Below, in pieces: positions 7,235 through 14,880 of a stretch of DNA of 18,732 nucleotides. The notes beneath the pieces were generated by a model. That model was given only the letters and a program-made list of their open reading frames with translations, was not told where the DNA came from and did no database searches. Position 1 is the stretch's first letter; every line of letters begins with the position of its first letter. The DNA is from DASXMR01 sp036495525 (lineage in GTDB: Bacteria > Actinomycetota > Actinomycetes > Streptosporangiales > Streptosporangiaceae). Location: positions 1 through 18,732 of the forward strand of contig DASXMR010000116.1 of assembly GCA_036495525.1 (NCBI GenBank), in the 5' to 3' direction. The translations under genes were made by a program, and so were the position numbers.

Positions 7235-8788
7235 ATGGGCCGCTCCGAGGCCCCGGAGGACAAACTGCAGGTGCGGCAGCAGACCGACGGAAGCCGGCGC
7301 CGCGGCAGCAAGCTCCCGTTCCCCCGCCGTGCGGCAGGCAAGCGCAGGCACTCGCTGCGCATGCGCGTCACGGGCTGGACTGCCGTCGTCCTGACCGGAG
7401 TCCTCGTCGTCGGCTCACTCGCCGCCTACGCCAAGTACCGCAGCATCTGGGACAGCATCGCCAAGATCGACGTGTTCCAGGACCTGAACAACAGGCCGCC
7501 CCAGTATGGCAACGCGCTCAACATCCTGCTGATCGGCTCGGATACCCGCAGCGGCGGCAATGGCAAGATCGGCGGGCACGATCAGGGCGCCAGGTCGGAC
7601 ACGGTCATGGTGGTGCACATCTCGCCCGGCCGGAAGGGCGCCGTCGTGCTCAGCCTGCCGCGCGACTCGGTGGTACCGGTGCTGCAGTGCGCCCCGGAAG
7701 CCGGCACGCCGGGGCAGACCGCGGAGCCCGGCCAGATCGAGCAGCTCAACTCGACTTTCGGATTCGGCGGGCCCGGCTGCCTCTGGAAGACCATCGAGGC
7801 GACCACGCACATCCGGATCAACGACTTCGTCGAGCTCACCTTCGTGGGCTTCGAGAAGGTCATCAACCGGATCGGCGGCGTGACAGTCTGCCTGCCCGAG
7901 GCCGTGCACGACCCCAAGTCCCGGCTGCACCTGTCCCGCGGCAGGCATCACATTTTCGGCTCGCAGGCGCTGGCCTTCTGGCGTGAGCGGGAGGCCGTCG
8001 GCCTCGGCTCGGACCTGCAGCGAATACAGCGCGACCAGTTCCTGATGGCCTCGCTGCTGCAGGGCATAGAGAAGAGCGGGCTGCTCGGCAGCCCGTCGAA
8101 GATGCTGGCGGTGATCGACGCCACGGCCAAGGCCAAGGCGCTCGCGATGGACAGCGGCATGACGATCAGCCAGGTCGTCCGGATCGCGGCGAGCATGAAG
8201 GGCGTCGGGCCAGGGTCGGTGCAGTTCATCGAGGCACCGACGGTCACCTACCCGGCCAATCCCAACTGGGTGGAATGGCCGAGCACCGACGACGCGCTGT
8301 TCAGCGCCATCGCGCATAACTCGACGCTGCCGAAGAAGATTAAGCCGGCGCCTGGCCAGACCCCGAAGCACAAGCCGGTGCTGGCGTCGGTCAGCCCGGA
8401 CAAGGTCAAGGTCGAGGTGCTGAACGGGACCAACACGAGCGGCCTGGCCGGCGACACGGCCACGGACCTGACTAGCCGCAGCTACGACGTCCTTGGCTCG
8501 TCGAACGCCACCACCCAGGACTACACGAGCTCGGTCATCGAGTACTCCTCGCGGGCCGAGCGGGCCGCCGCCATGACGCTGAAATCAGCTATTCCGCACG
8601 TCACTCTGCAACGTGACCCGAGCGTCGAGGCCGGCACCGTCAACTTGATCCTGGGATCGAGCTTCACCGGACTCAACGTGCAGAACGGCAACTCCAAGCA
8701 GACCTCAGTCAACGGGCTGACCCGGCAGTTCGGCGGGATCAAGGGCAACGCCAGGATCTGCAAGGACCAGCACGCGTTCTCGTCCTGA
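7235..8788 (+). CDS. LCP (LytR-CpsA-Psr) family protein with C-terminal LytR_C domain
   Basis: A 517-residue membrane-anchored protein of the LCP phosphotransferase family, which moves polyprenyl-diphosphate-linked glycopolymers onto peptidoglycan. Layout: basic cytosolic N-terminus (1-45), one membrane helix (about 46-65), extracellular LCP domain (about 95-275), then LytR_C (about 389-480, starting VKVEVLNGTNTSG). LCP motifs seen are LLIGSDTRSGG (Asp103, Arg105), RSDTVMVVHI (120-129), LSLPRDS (Arg143, Asp144) and an Arg-rich FWRERE...LQRIQRDQ block (248-268). An upstream in-frame ATG at 7139 is open, but GGAGG at 7226-7230 supports the ATG at 7235. The gene ends 12 bases from the convergent gene's stop. 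Given the GT-C-like neighbour, cell-wall glycopolymer attachment is the likely role. Confidence 0.94.
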   Translation: MGRSEAPEDKLQVRQQTDGSRRRGSKLPFPRRAAGKRRHSLRMRVTGWTAVVLTGVLVVGSLAAYAKYRSIWDSIAKIDVFQDLNNRPPQYGNALNILLIGSDTRSGGNGKIGGHDQGARSDTVMVVHISPGRKGAVVLSLPRDSVVPVLQCAPEAGTPGQTAEPGQIEQLNSTFGFGGPGCLWKTIEATTHIRINDFVELTFVGFEKVINRIGGVTVCLPEAVHDPKSRLHLSRGRHHIFGSQALAFWREREAVGLGSDLQRIQRDQFLMASLLQGIEKSGLLGSPSKMLAVIDATAKAKALAMDSGMTISQVVRIAASMKGVGPGSVQFIEAPTVTYPANPNWVEWPSTDDALFSAIAHNSTLPKKIKPAPGQTPKHKPVLASVSPDKVKVEVLNGTNTSGLAGDTATDLTSRSYDVLGSSNATTQDYTSSVIEYSSRAERAAAMTLKSAIPHVTLQRDPSVEAGTVNLILGSSFTGLNVQNGNSKQTSVNGLTRQFGGIKGNARICKDQHAFSS

Positions 8789-8800
8789 TCGGGCCGCGTG

Positions 8801-11365
8801 CTAGCCGGGAGCGCGACCCGGTCCAGCGGCCCTGGCTGGCCTGGCTGGCTGCGCGCTTCCGGCGCGGAACCGGCTGGCGGCGACGAAGTCGATGCAGGTC
8901 AGCACTGCGAGGTAGACGCACAGAGCCACGTAGATGACGGTAGTGACGCCCACCACAGCGCTGAGCCCGGCCACGAGCATCCGGCCTTCCCAGCCGATCG
9001 CGGAGCCGACCGGGCTCCTGCCCTGCGAAGGCCAGGCGGCCAGCTCCGCGTAGCGGATCGCGGTCATCGCGCATAGCGCCAGCGTGACGCCTGCGGGCGC
9101 AGCCGCGGCGTAACCAACGGCGGCCAGGTAGACATACTGGCCGGCCTGCAGCACCGCGGGTACCAGCCAGTCGAGCCGCCCGTCATGCGGATGGCTCGAT
9201 CCGGGCGCGGCGACCAGCAGCCCCACGAGCGGTGTCAGCAGGATCACGGCCGGCAGGTCGCGCAGCCCGAGCAGGGCGAGCAGCACGCCAGCGGCCAGGC
9301 CGAGCAGCGCGGGTGGCAGCGGGATGATGTGCCCGCGCACCAGCTGACCGAGGTATCGCGCGAAACTGCCATCGTCACGGCTGCGCCGGATCATCGCGAG
9401 GGCCGCCGGGTCGGGCCGGGATTTCTCGGCCTGCCCGGACGTTGTCGGCGCGGCCGGGTCTGGCGCTTCCCCCTGTCCTGGTGGTCCCGCCGCCGCTGCC
9501 ATCCCCGGAATCAGCGGATCGTCCGGCGCAGAGGATCGCGGCGGCTCCGGTGACTGCATGGTGCCAGCCGCTGGCGCAGCGCCCGGCCCAGGCACGGAGC
9601 CGGCGCTCGACGCCAGGCTCACGCTCGATATCGGGCCCGCGCTCGAGTCAAGGCCCGCGCTCGAGTCAAGGCCCGCGCTCGACGTCGGGCCCGCGCTAGA
9701 GGCCAGGCCCGCGCTCGAGGTCGGGCCCGCGCTCGAGGTCAAGCCCAGGCTCGAGGTCAGGCCTGGGCTCGAGGTCGCGGCAGAGTCAGCCGGCGGCGAC
9801 AGTAGCGAGCTCAGCGGAGACGCTGGCTGACCTGGTGGCGCCGTCAGCGCTGCGGTACCCGCCAGGCCAGCGGATCCGACCGGGATGATCATCACGTTCG
9901 TCGGCGCGGCGAAGACGCGCCGCTGCGCCGGAGTTACCTGCGGGACGGGCGCTGCCACTCTCCGGCCGGGGCCTGGCGCGCTGACGGCATAACCCACGAC
10001 GACGACTGACCAGACCAGCATGCTGACCAACGCCGCGTGCGGTCCCCAGCCGGGAGCGGCGACGGCTATCAGCAGCACCTGACCGCCCGGTGCCATCGAT
10101 AGCACGGCAGACGGCACCTGGCGCAGCAGCCGCAGGAGGTCGGCACGCCGCCAGTCGTCGTTTGCGCGGCGCGAGGCGGCCGCCTGGACAGCGCGGCGCT
10201 GGGCACGGCGCTGGCCGGCCGGACGGCGCTCCGCTGGCCGACCCGCCCGGCTGCACGCCTGCATCGTTTGATGAATGGCCGTCAGCGCGACCAGGGCGAT
10301 CGCAAGGGCCCAGCTGCCGGCCAGGCCGGCCGCGGCGGCACCGGCCGCGAGACCCGCGTAGACGATGTACTCGCCGGCCATGTCGCCGATCATCGAGATT
10401 CGCTGGGCGGCTGGCCGGCCTGAGCCGGCGGCTGCGAGCAGCTGATTCACGCCGCGGGTCAGCGCGTCAGGGCCGGCCCTGTCCCGGCCATGCAGCCGGT
10501 AAGTGCGGTAGACCACCAGCCCGCTCTGCGGTCCGCCAGCCGACTGTGCCGCGCTGTTGCCCGGCGGCCGCGAATTCGGGCTGCCATGCGCCTTGCCGGG
10601 CGCTGGGCGGGCAGCGCGGCGGGCGCTGCCATCGCGAGCCGGGCCAGCAGCACGCGCAGGGCCGGCATCGCGAGCCGGGCCAGCACCAGGCTCCGGGCCA
10701 GCATCCCGCGCCCGGCCAGCGCAGCGAGCACAGTCAGCGCTGCCGGCATCGGTGTTTCCCAGCGGGCCGACCGCAGCCGCGCTCGCATAGTCGCTCGCAG
10801 GAGCGGCCGCCGAATCACCGGCTGGCGTCCGGCCGAGGTCACTGGTCTCGCCGGGCAGCTGACTGTCAGCCGGAGCCCGGCCGGGACGGCCGAGCACGCC
10901 TGGATCCGGCTGGGCGCGTCGCTGCCCGCCCGGGCTGGCAGCCGAGCGGTCCGGCTGGCCGCGGCTGTGCCCGCGCGAGCTGGCGGTCCGCTGGTCCGCC
11001 TGGCCAGGTCGCTGCCTGCGCGAGCTGACGGCCCGCCGGTCCCGTCGGCGAGGCCGCTGGCGGGATCCGCTGGCCGGAGGAGCAAAGCTCGCCAGGCGGC
11101 GCCTGCCGACGGCGACGAGATAGCTGCCGCAAAGCGCGATGGCTCCCTTGATGCAGTCGGCCCTGGTCGAACCGCTGAACCACGCCGCTGAACAGCAGGC
11201 AAGGGCGACGCTGACGCCGGTCATCGCGTTCGGGGCAAGCGAGCGATCCGCGATCCATGCGGCCGCGCGCTCGGTCATGGCCCGCACCGCCTCGGCGGCG
11301 GTCGGGGCCGTGCCGCTGCCGGCGGGCCCAGGCGCGGCCTCGCCCCCGGCGCCGTCGCCGGGCAC
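8801..11365 (-). CDS. Degenerate CDP-alcohol phosphatidyltransferase/DUF5941-like membrane protein, split by low-complexity inserts
   Basis: A protein of 854 residues. The N-terminus (LAPNAMTGVSVALACCSA, 43-60) and the later segment GEYIVYAGLAAG (331-342) match the CDP-alcohol phosphatidyltransferase part of actinobacterial DUF5941 proteins. The C-terminus (about 665-845, including HDGRLDWLVPAVLQAGQYVY at 727-746) resembles DUF5941. By my alignment the catalytic DxxDGxxAR...GxxxDxxxD reads Ala85, Arg88, Arg89, Ser93, Ala320, Ser324, Asp328, so only the last Asp survives. About 226 residues of Arg/Pro/Ala/Ser-rich sequence separate the two half-motifs instead of about 8. A second insert (about 465-660) carries a hexapeptide repeat. 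Enzymatic activity is therefore unlikely; a scaffold role is possible. GTG at 11365 is used; ATG at 11278 (residue 30) is an alternative start. It is divergent from a cytidylyltransferase gene. Confidence 0.82.
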   Translation of the reverse strand: MPGDGAGGEAAPGPAGSGTAPTAAEAVRAMTERAAAWIADRSLAPNAMTGVSVALACCSAAWFSGSTRADCIKGAIALCGSYLVAVGRRRLASFAPPASGSRQRPRRRDRRAVSSRRQRPGQADQRTASSRGHSRGQPDRSAASPGGQRRAQPDPGVLGRPGRAPADSQLPGETSDLGRTPAGDSAAAPASDYASAAAVGPLGNTDAGSADCARCAGRARDAGPEPGAGPARDAGPARAAGPARDGSARRAARPAPGKAHGSPNSRPPGNSAAQSAGGPQSGLVVYRTYRLHGRDRAGPDALTRGVNQLLAAAGSGRPAAQRISMIGDMAGEYIVYAGLAAGAAAAGLAGSWALAIALVALTAIHQTMQACSRAGRPAERRPAGQRRAQRRAVQAAASRRANDDWRRADLLRLLRQVPSAVLSMAPGGQVLLIAVAAPGWGPHAALVSMLVWSVVVVGYAVSAPGPGRRVAAPVPQVTPAQRRVFAAPTNVMIIPVGSAGLAGTAALTAPPGQPASPLSSLLSPPADSAATSSPGLTSSLGLTSSAGPTSSAGLASSAGPTSSAGLDSSAGLDSSAGPISSVSLASSAGSVPGPGAAPAAGTMQSPEPPRSSAPDDPLIPGMAAAAGPPGQGEAPDPAAPTTSGQAEKSRPDPAALAMIRRSRDDGSFARYLGQLVRGHIIPLPPALLGLAAGVLLALLGLRDLPAVILLTPLVGLLVAAPGSSHPHDGRLDWLVPAVLQAGQYVYLAAVGYAAAAPAGVTLALCAMTAIRYAELAAWPSQGRSPVGSAIGWEGRMLVAGLSAVVGVTTVIYVALCVYLAVLTCIDFVAASRFRAGSAQPARPARAAGPGRAPG
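9603..9782. repeat. 18-bp tandem repeat, about 10 copies, inside a coding region
   Basis: Ten consecutive 18-base units, consensus GCGCTCGAGGTCGGGCCC, many with an XhoI-like CTCGAG core. Units 3 and 4 (9639-9656, 9657-9674) are identical; the outer units have diverged. The period is a multiple of three, so the minus-strand gene stays in frame and encodes a hexapeptide array of the type SSAGLD/SSAGPT (about residues 529-587). Confidence 0.9.
10901..11035. repeat. Degenerate 45-bp (15-residue) repeat, three copies, in a coding region
   Basis: In the minus-strand protein, residues 111-125, 126-140 and 141-155 align as three 15-residue units sharing a Ser-Ser/Pro, Arg, Gln and a GQxD or AQxD ending. 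They form part of the Arg/Gln-rich insert that splits the phosphatidyltransferase-like motif. Confidence 0.6.
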
Positions 11366-11492
11366 GTAGGCCGGACCTCTGGCCGGCCCATTGAGCCCGG
11401 CGACGATCGGGTCCTCCGTGTGAGAACGGTTCGCGAATGACGTGGATTGCCGGCGCCCGCACCGGGCGGGCGCCCGGCGAAGGATCTACCCG

Positions 11493-11498
11493 GATAAT
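11493..11498 (+). promoter_or_regulatory. -10 element, probable leaderless promoter of the cytidylyltransferase gene
   Basis: GATAAT (5 of 6 to TATAAT) lies 8 bases before the ATG at 11507, placing the transcript start at about the start codon. There is no Shine-Dalgarno motif before the ATG. No convincing -35 is present. Confidence 0.5.
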
Positions 11499-11506
11499 GT
11501 CCCTTC

Positions 11507-12244
11507 ATGCGGACAGTGGCGGTGGTGCTGGCCGGCGGTACCGGGCAGCGATTCGGCCGCGGGCTGCCCAAGCAGCTGCTGAAACTGGCCGGCCGGACCG
11601 TTCTCGAGCACTCGGTTGCCGCGTTCGACCGCGCGCCGGGCGTCGATGAGGTCATCGTCGTCATGGCGCCCCGCTTTACCAGCCAGGCAGAAGAGCTGCT
11701 GAGCACGGCGGGCTTCGGCAAGGTGAGCCGGGTCATCGAAGGCGGCGTCGCCCGGCCTGACTCCGCCCGCCGCGCCATTGCGACGCTCAGTGCGGACGCC
11801 GGGCACGCCGAGCCAGCCGATCTCAACGTCCTGTTCCACGACGCGGCCAGGCCGCTGGTGGGGCAGGAGATCATCGCGGCCTGCGTCCGGGCGCTGGAGA
11901 GCTACCAGGCGATCGGCGTCGCGGTCCCGTGTGCGGACACCATCGTCGAGGTCAGCGGCCCGGTCATGGCTGGCATGCAGCGCCGTGAGGTGCTGCAGCG
12001 CTGTCAGACGCCGCAGGGCTTCCGGCTCTCGGTGATCAGGGAGGCGTATCAGCTCGCCGATGCTGACCCCAGCTTCAGCACGTCCTCGGCGACCGACGAC
12101 TGCGGCATCGTGCTGCGCTACCTGCCCGGCATTCCGGTGGCCGTCGTACCGGGCAGCGAGCGCAACATCAAGATCACCTATCCCTCGGACCTGACCGTGG
12201 CCGAGGCGCTGCTGCGGCAGGCGCCAGTAAAGCCCGCGCGCTGA
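11507..12244 (+). CDS. IspD/TarI-family cytidylyltransferase
   Basis: A 245-residue enzyme that would join CTP to a polyol phosphate, giving a CDP-polyol and pyrophosphate. Visible are the nucleotide-binding start VVLAGGTGQRFG (residues 5-16) with PKQLL, then FHDAARPLV (about 108-116), ADTIVEV (about 143-149), QTPQGF (about 167-172) and the C-terminal NIKITYPSDL (about 223-232) that closes IspD/TarI proteins. IspD makes CDP-methylerythritol for isoprenoids; TarI makes CDP-ribitol for wall polymers. The ADTIVEV/QTPQGF spacing and the lack of an ispF or carD neighbour make me favour a TarI-like role, but IspD is not excluded. Its divergent neighbour is a degenerate CDP-alcohol phosphatidyltransferase, the kind of protein that would consume a CDP-alcohol. 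The start appears leaderless. Confidence 0.9.
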   Translation: MRTVAVVLAGGTGQRFGRGLPKQLLKLAGRTVLEHSVAAFDRAPGVDEVIVVMAPRFTSQAEELLSTAGFGKVSRVIEGGVARPDSARRAIATLSADAGHAEPADLNVLFHDAARPLVGQEIIAACVRALESYQAIGVAVPCADTIVEVSGPVMAGMQRREVLQRCQTPQGFRLSVIREAYQLADADPSFSTSSATDDCGIVLRYLPGIPVAVVPGSERNIKITYPSDLTVAEALLRQAPVKPAR

Positions 12245-12255
12245 CGGCCGCGGGC
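12232..12255 (+). terminator. Hairpin at the 3' end of the cytidylyltransferase gene
   Basis: GCCCGCG (12232-12238) pairs perfectly with CGCGGGC (12249-12255) around a 10-base loop that contains the TGA stop. No T-run follows, so termination is only a possibility. Confidence 0.3.
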
Positions 12256-12336
12256 GCAGCCAGCAGCAGCCAACTTCGCGAGCAGCTGTAACCCAGTCGC
12301 GAGCCAGCGGCTGACCCGCTTACCGCGCCGCGGGCA

Positions 12337-13704
12337 CTACAGGGTGACGTCCTCCAGCATCTCGGTGACCAGCGCGGCGATCGGCGAGCGCTCCGAGCGC
12401 ACGAGCGTGACGTGCGCGAACAGCGGATGGCCCTTGAGCTTCTCGATCACCGCGACGACGCCGTCGTGCCGGCCGACCCGCAGGTTGTCCCGCTGGGCTA
12501 TGTCGTGCGTCAGCACGACCCGCGACCCGGCGCCGATCCTGGACAGCACGGTGAGCAGCACGCCTCGCTCCAGCGACTGGGCTTCGTCAACGATGACGAA
12601 CGAGTCGTGCAGCGACCGGCCGCGGATGTGCGTCAGCGGCAGGATCTCCAGCATGTCCCGGTTCAGGATCTCCTCGATGACGGCCCGCGAGGTCACGGCC
12701 GACAGCGTGTCGAACACTGCCTGCGCCCACGGGTTCATCTTGTCGGCCTCGGAGCCTGGCAGGTAGCCGAGCTCCTGGCCGCCGACCGCGTAGAGCGGCC
12801 GGAACACGACCAGCTTGCGGTGCTGGCGACGCTCCATGACCGCCTCCAGGCCAGCGCACAACGCTAGCGCTGACTTGCCGGTGCCCGCCCGGCCGCCGAG
12901 CGAGACGATCCCGATCTCCTGGTCGAGCAGCAGGTCGAGCGCCACTCGCTGCTCGGCGCTCCGGCCGCGCAGCCCGAATACCTCGCGGTCGCCTCGGATC
13001 AGCCTGACGGTCTTGTCGCTCTGCACCCGGCCAAGTGCGCTGCCCGCGCCCGACGCGGTGGCCAGCAGCACCAGGCCGGTGTGGCAGGGCAGCTCCCTGG
13101 CCGGCTCGCAGTCCAGCCTGCCGGTCTCGTAAAGCTCGTCGATGTCAGAGCTGGTCACCTCCAGCTCGGCCATCCCGGTCCAGCCCGAGTCAGCGGGCAG
13201 TTCCGCGCGGTACTCCTGCGCGGTCACGCCGATCGAGGCGGCCTTGACCCGCAGCGGCAGATCCTTGCTGACCAGCACCACGCTCTCGCCCTCGGCGGCC
13301 AGGCTCCTTGCGACCGACAGGATCCTGGTGTCGCTGTCGCCGAGCCTGAACCCCACCGGTAGCACGGCGGGATCGGAGTGATTGAGCTCCACCCGAACAG
13401 TGCCGCCCGCGTCGCCGACCGGCAGGTCAGCGTCCAGCCTGCCGTACTCAACCCGCAGATCGTCCAGGTACCGCAGGGCCTGCCGCGCGAAAAAGCCGAG
13501 CTCCGGGTGATGCCGCTTGGCCTCGAGCTCGGCTATGACGACGACCGGAAGGACAATCCGGTGCTCTGCGAACCTCCTGATGGCCGACGGATCGGCCAGC
13601 AGGACGCTGGTATCAAGGACGTACGTACGCCTCCCGGTTTCCTGGGCGCTGGCTGCACTGCTGCTGGTCGGCCGCGTCGCGCGGCGCGCTGCGGAACTGG
13701 CCAC
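12337..13704 (-). CDS. PIN-PhoH fusion protein (PhoH2/YlaK type)
   Basis: A 455-residue fusion of a PIN ribonuclease domain and a PhoH ATPase domain; mycobacterial PhoH2 unwinds and cuts RNA. PIN domain (about 28-155): YVLDTSVLL with Asp31, Glu59 in VVVIAELEAKR, LGDSDTRIL with Asp123/Asp125, and Asp148 in VSKDLPLRVKA, so the acidic site looks complete. PhoH domain (about 250-450): Walker A GGRAGTGKS (about 270-278), FRPLYAVGGQELGYLPG, and Walker B FVIVDEAQ (about 369-376). The frame is open up to 13872, but AGGGGAG five bases before the GTG at 13704 decides the start, and the extra 56 residues would be Arg/Ser-rich without family match. It lies downstream of the prenyl synthase gene after a 353-bp gap and converges on the cytidylyltransferase gene. 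Confidence 0.93.
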   Translation of the reverse strand: MASSAARRATRPTSSSAASAQETGRRTYVLDTSVLLADPSAIRRFAEHRIVLPVVVIAELEAKRHHPELGFFARQALRYLDDLRVEYGRLDADLPVGDAGGTVRVELNHSDPAVLPVGFRLGDSDTRILSVARSLAAEGESVVLVSKDLPLRVKAASIGVTAQEYRAELPADSGWTGMAELEVTSSDIDELYETGRLDCEPARELPCHTGLVLLATASGAGSALGRVQSDKTVRLIRGDREVFGLRGRSAEQRVALDLLLDQEIGIVSLGGRAGTGKSALALCAGLEAVMERRQHRKLVVFRPLYAVGGQELGYLPGSEADKMNPWAQAVFDTLSAVTSRAVIEEILNRDMLEILPLTHIRGRSLHDSFVIVDEAQSLERGVLLTVLSRIGAGSRVVLTHDIAQRDNLRVGRHDGVVAVIEKLKGHPLFAHVTLVRSERSPIAALVTEMLEDVTL

Positions 13705-14057
13705 TCGCACTCCCCTGGGCGCCGTGGCGGCGCCGCGTTCGGACACAACGTGTCGGCGGGACCGGGACCGGCCAGCGACGGGCCGGGCTCCGGCCCTTTC
13801 GCTCGTCACGCCTGTACGCCAGGACGCGAAGCTCGAGAATCTCGAGGGCCTTCCCGTCGGGCGGCTACGCACCGCCCGTCTGAGCTGACGGTAGCTCGCC
13901 GGGCCGGATCAAGGAAGTACCCGCACTGGCTGTTAACGCCCCCGACATATTGGGTGCACCGGTCAGGGAGACCAGGGCTGCCTGGCCAGCGCTGGCCGGC
14001 CATTGGCGTGCGGAACGGGGATCCGCTTGGGCCGGCCGCGTTCTTCCTGTGGCTGTT
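13705..14057 (-). other. 353-bp leader-like gap upstream of the PIN-PhoH gene
   Basis: No supported gene lies here; short minus-strand frames (such as 13806-14003) have no ribosome-binding site or family match. It holds a hairpin at 13858-13878 (CGGGCGG/CCGCCCG, 7 bp, 7-base loop), a doubled palindrome CTCGAG-AAT-CTCGAG at 13832-13846, and a 14-base perfect palindrome GGCCAGCGCTGGCC at 13984-13997. CAATAT on the minus strand near 13948-13953 is a possible -10 that would give a structured leader of about 240 bases. Confidence 0.4.
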
Positions 14058-14828
14058 TCAGGCGCCGAACCTGCGCTGACGCGCGGCGTAGGAGCGCAGC
14101 GCCCGCAGGAAGTCCACCCGCCGGAAGGCCGGCCAGTATGCGTCGCAGAAGTAGAACTCCGAATGCGCGCTCTGCCACAGCAGGAACCCGCCGAGGCGCT
14201 GCTCGCCTGAGGTGCGGATCACCAGGTCGGGGTCAGGCTGCCCGGCCGTGTACAGATGCTCGGCGATGTGCTCCACGTCGAGGATCTCGGCGAGCTCCTC
14301 GATGGTCGTGCCGCGGGTCGCGTGATCCTGCAGCAGGGAGCGCACGGCGTCGGCGATCTCCCGGCGGCCGCCGTAGCCGACCGCCACGTTGACCAGCAAG
14401 CCGGGGTTCGCCGTCGTTGCCTCGCCCGCGTCCTTGAGCACCCGGGCGGTGTCGGCGGGCAGCAGGTCGAGCGCGCCCATCGGATTGACGTGCCAGTCCT
14501 GCGCGACCAGCCCGCGCACCGTGTCCTCGATGATCCGCAGCAGCGGCTCAAGCTCGGCGGCGGGCCGGGACAGGTTGTCGGTTGACAGCAGCCATAGCGT
14601 GACCACCTCGACCCCGGCCTGACGGCACCACTGCAGCAGCTCGAAGATCTTGTCGGCGCCCTTCTGATGGCCCCGGCTGACATCGGGCAGCCCGGCAGAG
14701 CGAGCCCATCTGCGGTTGCCATCACACATCACCCCGACGTGACGAGGGATCGCCGACGGCGACAGCGCCGCCTCGAGCCTGTGCTCGTACAGCCGGTACG
14801 CGACCCCGCGCAGGCGAATCCGGCGCAT
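14058..14828 (-). CDS. Short-chain Z-isoprenyl diphosphate synthase (UppS family, Rv1086-like)
   Basis: A 256-residue cis-prenyltransferase that condenses isopentenyl diphosphate onto an allylic diphosphate in the cytosol. The catalytic CDGNRRWA is at residues 35-42 (Asp36), with GH at 53-54 and the substrate-binding IRTSGEQRLGGFLLWQSAHS at 204-223. The motif that reads FSTENW in long-chain UppS enzymes reads LSTDNLSRP here (81-89), as I recall for mycobacterial Rv1086, the (Z)-farnesyl diphosphate synthase. So a short product, a precursor for the polyprenyl carrier, is likelier than full-length undecaprenyl diphosphate. ATG at 14828 is preceded by GAGAGGG at a 7-base spacing. It follows the hypothetical gene by 52 bases, possibly co-transcribed, and precedes the PIN-PhoH gene. 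Confidence 0.94.
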   Translation of the reverse strand: MRRIRLRGVAYRLYEHRLEAALSPSAIPRHVGVMCDGNRRWARSAGLPDVSRGHQKGADKIFELLQWCRQAGVEVVTLWLLSTDNLSRPAAELEPLLRIIEDTVRGLVAQDWHVNPMGALDLLPADTARVLKDAGEATTANPGLLVNVAVGYGGRREIADAVRSLLQDHATRGTTIEELAEILDVEHIAEHLYTAGQPDPDLVIRTSGEQRLGGFLLWQSAHSEFYFCDAYWPAFRRVDFLRALRSYAARQRRFGA

Positions 14829-14880
14829 CCGGCACCCTCTCTCGCTGACGCCATGACGGCCAGCCCGCGCCGTGCACGTG

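Noticed and set aside
9603..9782. 18-bp repeat as a CRISPR-like array
   Set aside because: Units are directly adjacent with no spacers and keep the reading frame of a gene.
9558..9830. Plus-strand frame encoding a regular hexapeptide array across the 18-bp repeat
   Set aside because: An 18-base repeat gives a periodic peptide in every open frame. There is no ribosome-binding site, and the minus strand is continuous with flanking membrane domains.
10090..11028. Plus-strand Arg/Pro-rich frame opposite the degenerate phosphatidyltransferase gene
   Set aside because: Low-complexity translation arising from the GC-rich repeats. No start signal or domain.
13705..13872. N-terminal extension of PIN-PhoH to an upstream ATG at 13872
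   Set aside because: The extension is Arg/Ser-rich and lacks family resemblance, whereas the GTG at 13704 has a well-placed AGGGGAG site.
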